This document shows, in pieces, positions 63,670 to 64,000 of a DNA stretch of 64,000 nt. Below the pieces are notes generated by a model. It was not told the DNA's origin, searched no databases, and saw only the letters and a program-made list of their open reading frames with translations. This DNA is from Stakelama portus. GTDB lineage: Bacteria; Pseudomonadota; Alphaproteobacteria; Sphingomonadales; Sphingomonadaceae. The DNA lies in the NCBI RefSeq assembly GCF_003171655.1, contig NZ_QFZL01000002.1, positions 580,207 through 644,206 on the forward strand, written 5' to 3'. The translations under genes and the position numbers were made by a program. Every line of letters begins with the position of its first letter. Position 1 is the stretch's first letter.

Positions 63670-63876
63670 AGTACGAAGCGCCAGACTGCCAAGCGCGTTC
63701 TGATCCACGCCGACAGCCGTTCCACCAATCTGGTCGACCAGAAGATGCTTTGTGTCGCGCTGTCACGCGCGAAGGCCAAGGCCGCAATACTCACCGGCGA
63801 CAAGGACAGGCTTATCCGCGCGATCTTCGATCGCGCAAGCGAGAAGCAAACGGCCATGAGTGCGGCGACGGCCTGA
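63670..63876 (+). pseudogene. C-terminal remnant of a MobF relaxase
   Basis: A 68-codon frame, open only after a stop at 63667, reads SKTRQTAKRVLIHADSRSTN, then LVDQKMLCVALSRAKAKAAI, a run through TGDKDRLIRAIFDRASEKQT and MSAATA. This resembles the end of TraA/TrwC relaxase-helicases, which carry a similar helicase-like VDQ..YV.LSRA motif. The rest of the gene is absent. It fits with the neighbouring integrase as part of a lost integrative element. Recognition is by eye. Confidence 0.6.
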
Positions 63877-63946
63877 CGTGACCCCCGGCTTTCATCCAGT
63901 GGCAACCAGAGACCGACTGTTGTTGTCGCGCAAGAGCGCGGGTGAA

Positions 63947-63980
63947 GCAACGGGCGGGGTTAACCCCGCCCGTTGCTTTT
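63947..63980 (+). terminator. Strong terminator at window end
   Basis: Thirteen-pair perfect stem GCAACGGGCGGGG / CCCCGCCCGTTGC with loop TTAA, followed by TTTT. Confidence 0.85.
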
Positions 63981-64000
63981 CGAGTTCGGCGGCGAATGCC

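Overview
The window is GC-rich chromosomal DNA of an alphaproteobacterium, most likely a Sphingomonadaceae member (Sphingomonas/Sphingopyxis-like). The grounds are gene order and family content: sspB-hisB-hisH-hisA-hisF-hisE-HIT, recN next to bamD, an alphaproteobacterial DUF1013 (TrcR-type) regulator, an ATP12-type F1 assembly factor, and intergenic repeats of the kind common in sphingomonads. The assignment is by recognition, not by any database search.

Layout. 0-5 kb: a partial thioredoxin-like gene, DUF1289, YqhA-type membrane protein, glutathione S-transferase, DUF2200, TrcR, and a glycosyltransferase/metallophosphoesterase pair. 5.2-6.5 kb: a direct duplication of a tiny secreted-protein gene with its own upstream region and terminator. 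6.7-20 kb: quinone oxidoreductase, clpA, a secreted TIM-barrel-like protein, DUF418, a GGDEF protein, acyl-CoA ligase, serine hydrolase, SSADH and the xseB-ispA isoprenoid pair. 20-32 kb: lysozyme-like protein, coaD, cyclophilin, queA, a large secreted caspase-like protein with six PPC repeats, a zinc CDF exporter, a HAD phosphatase, a MITE, a small MarR/YCII/VOC group, cupin and tgt. 32-42 kb: SleB-type hydrolase, recN, bamD, envelope proteins, fluC, a pseudouridine synthase, HAD and ATP12. 42-51 kb: gmk, a coupled pair of small proteins, fumC, a possibly frameshifted hypothetical gene, TetR with a VOC protein, an ABC-2 exporter, and a sulfotransferase beside an aminotransferase that seems to lack its lysine. 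51-57 kb: sspB, the his cluster, repeats, a tRNA-like element and HIT. 57-62.5 kb: two amino-acid transporters flanking an Rrf2/methyltransferase pair, then adenosine kinase. 62.6-64 kb: a degraded integrative element (MITE, dead integrase, relaxase remnant).

Housekeeping modules dominate: histidine synthesis, queuosine (queA and tgt, 7 kb apart here), outer membrane assembly (bamD), proteolysis (clpA and sspB) and central metabolism. The most unusual content is the secreted PPC-caspase, the lysine-less class IV aminotransferase, the MITE family whose termini supply stop codons of two host genes, an integrase whose catalytic tyrosine codon has become a stop, and a 76-nt tRNA-like sequence without a pairing anticodon stem. 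No CRISPR array, rRNA or canonical tRNA was seen.
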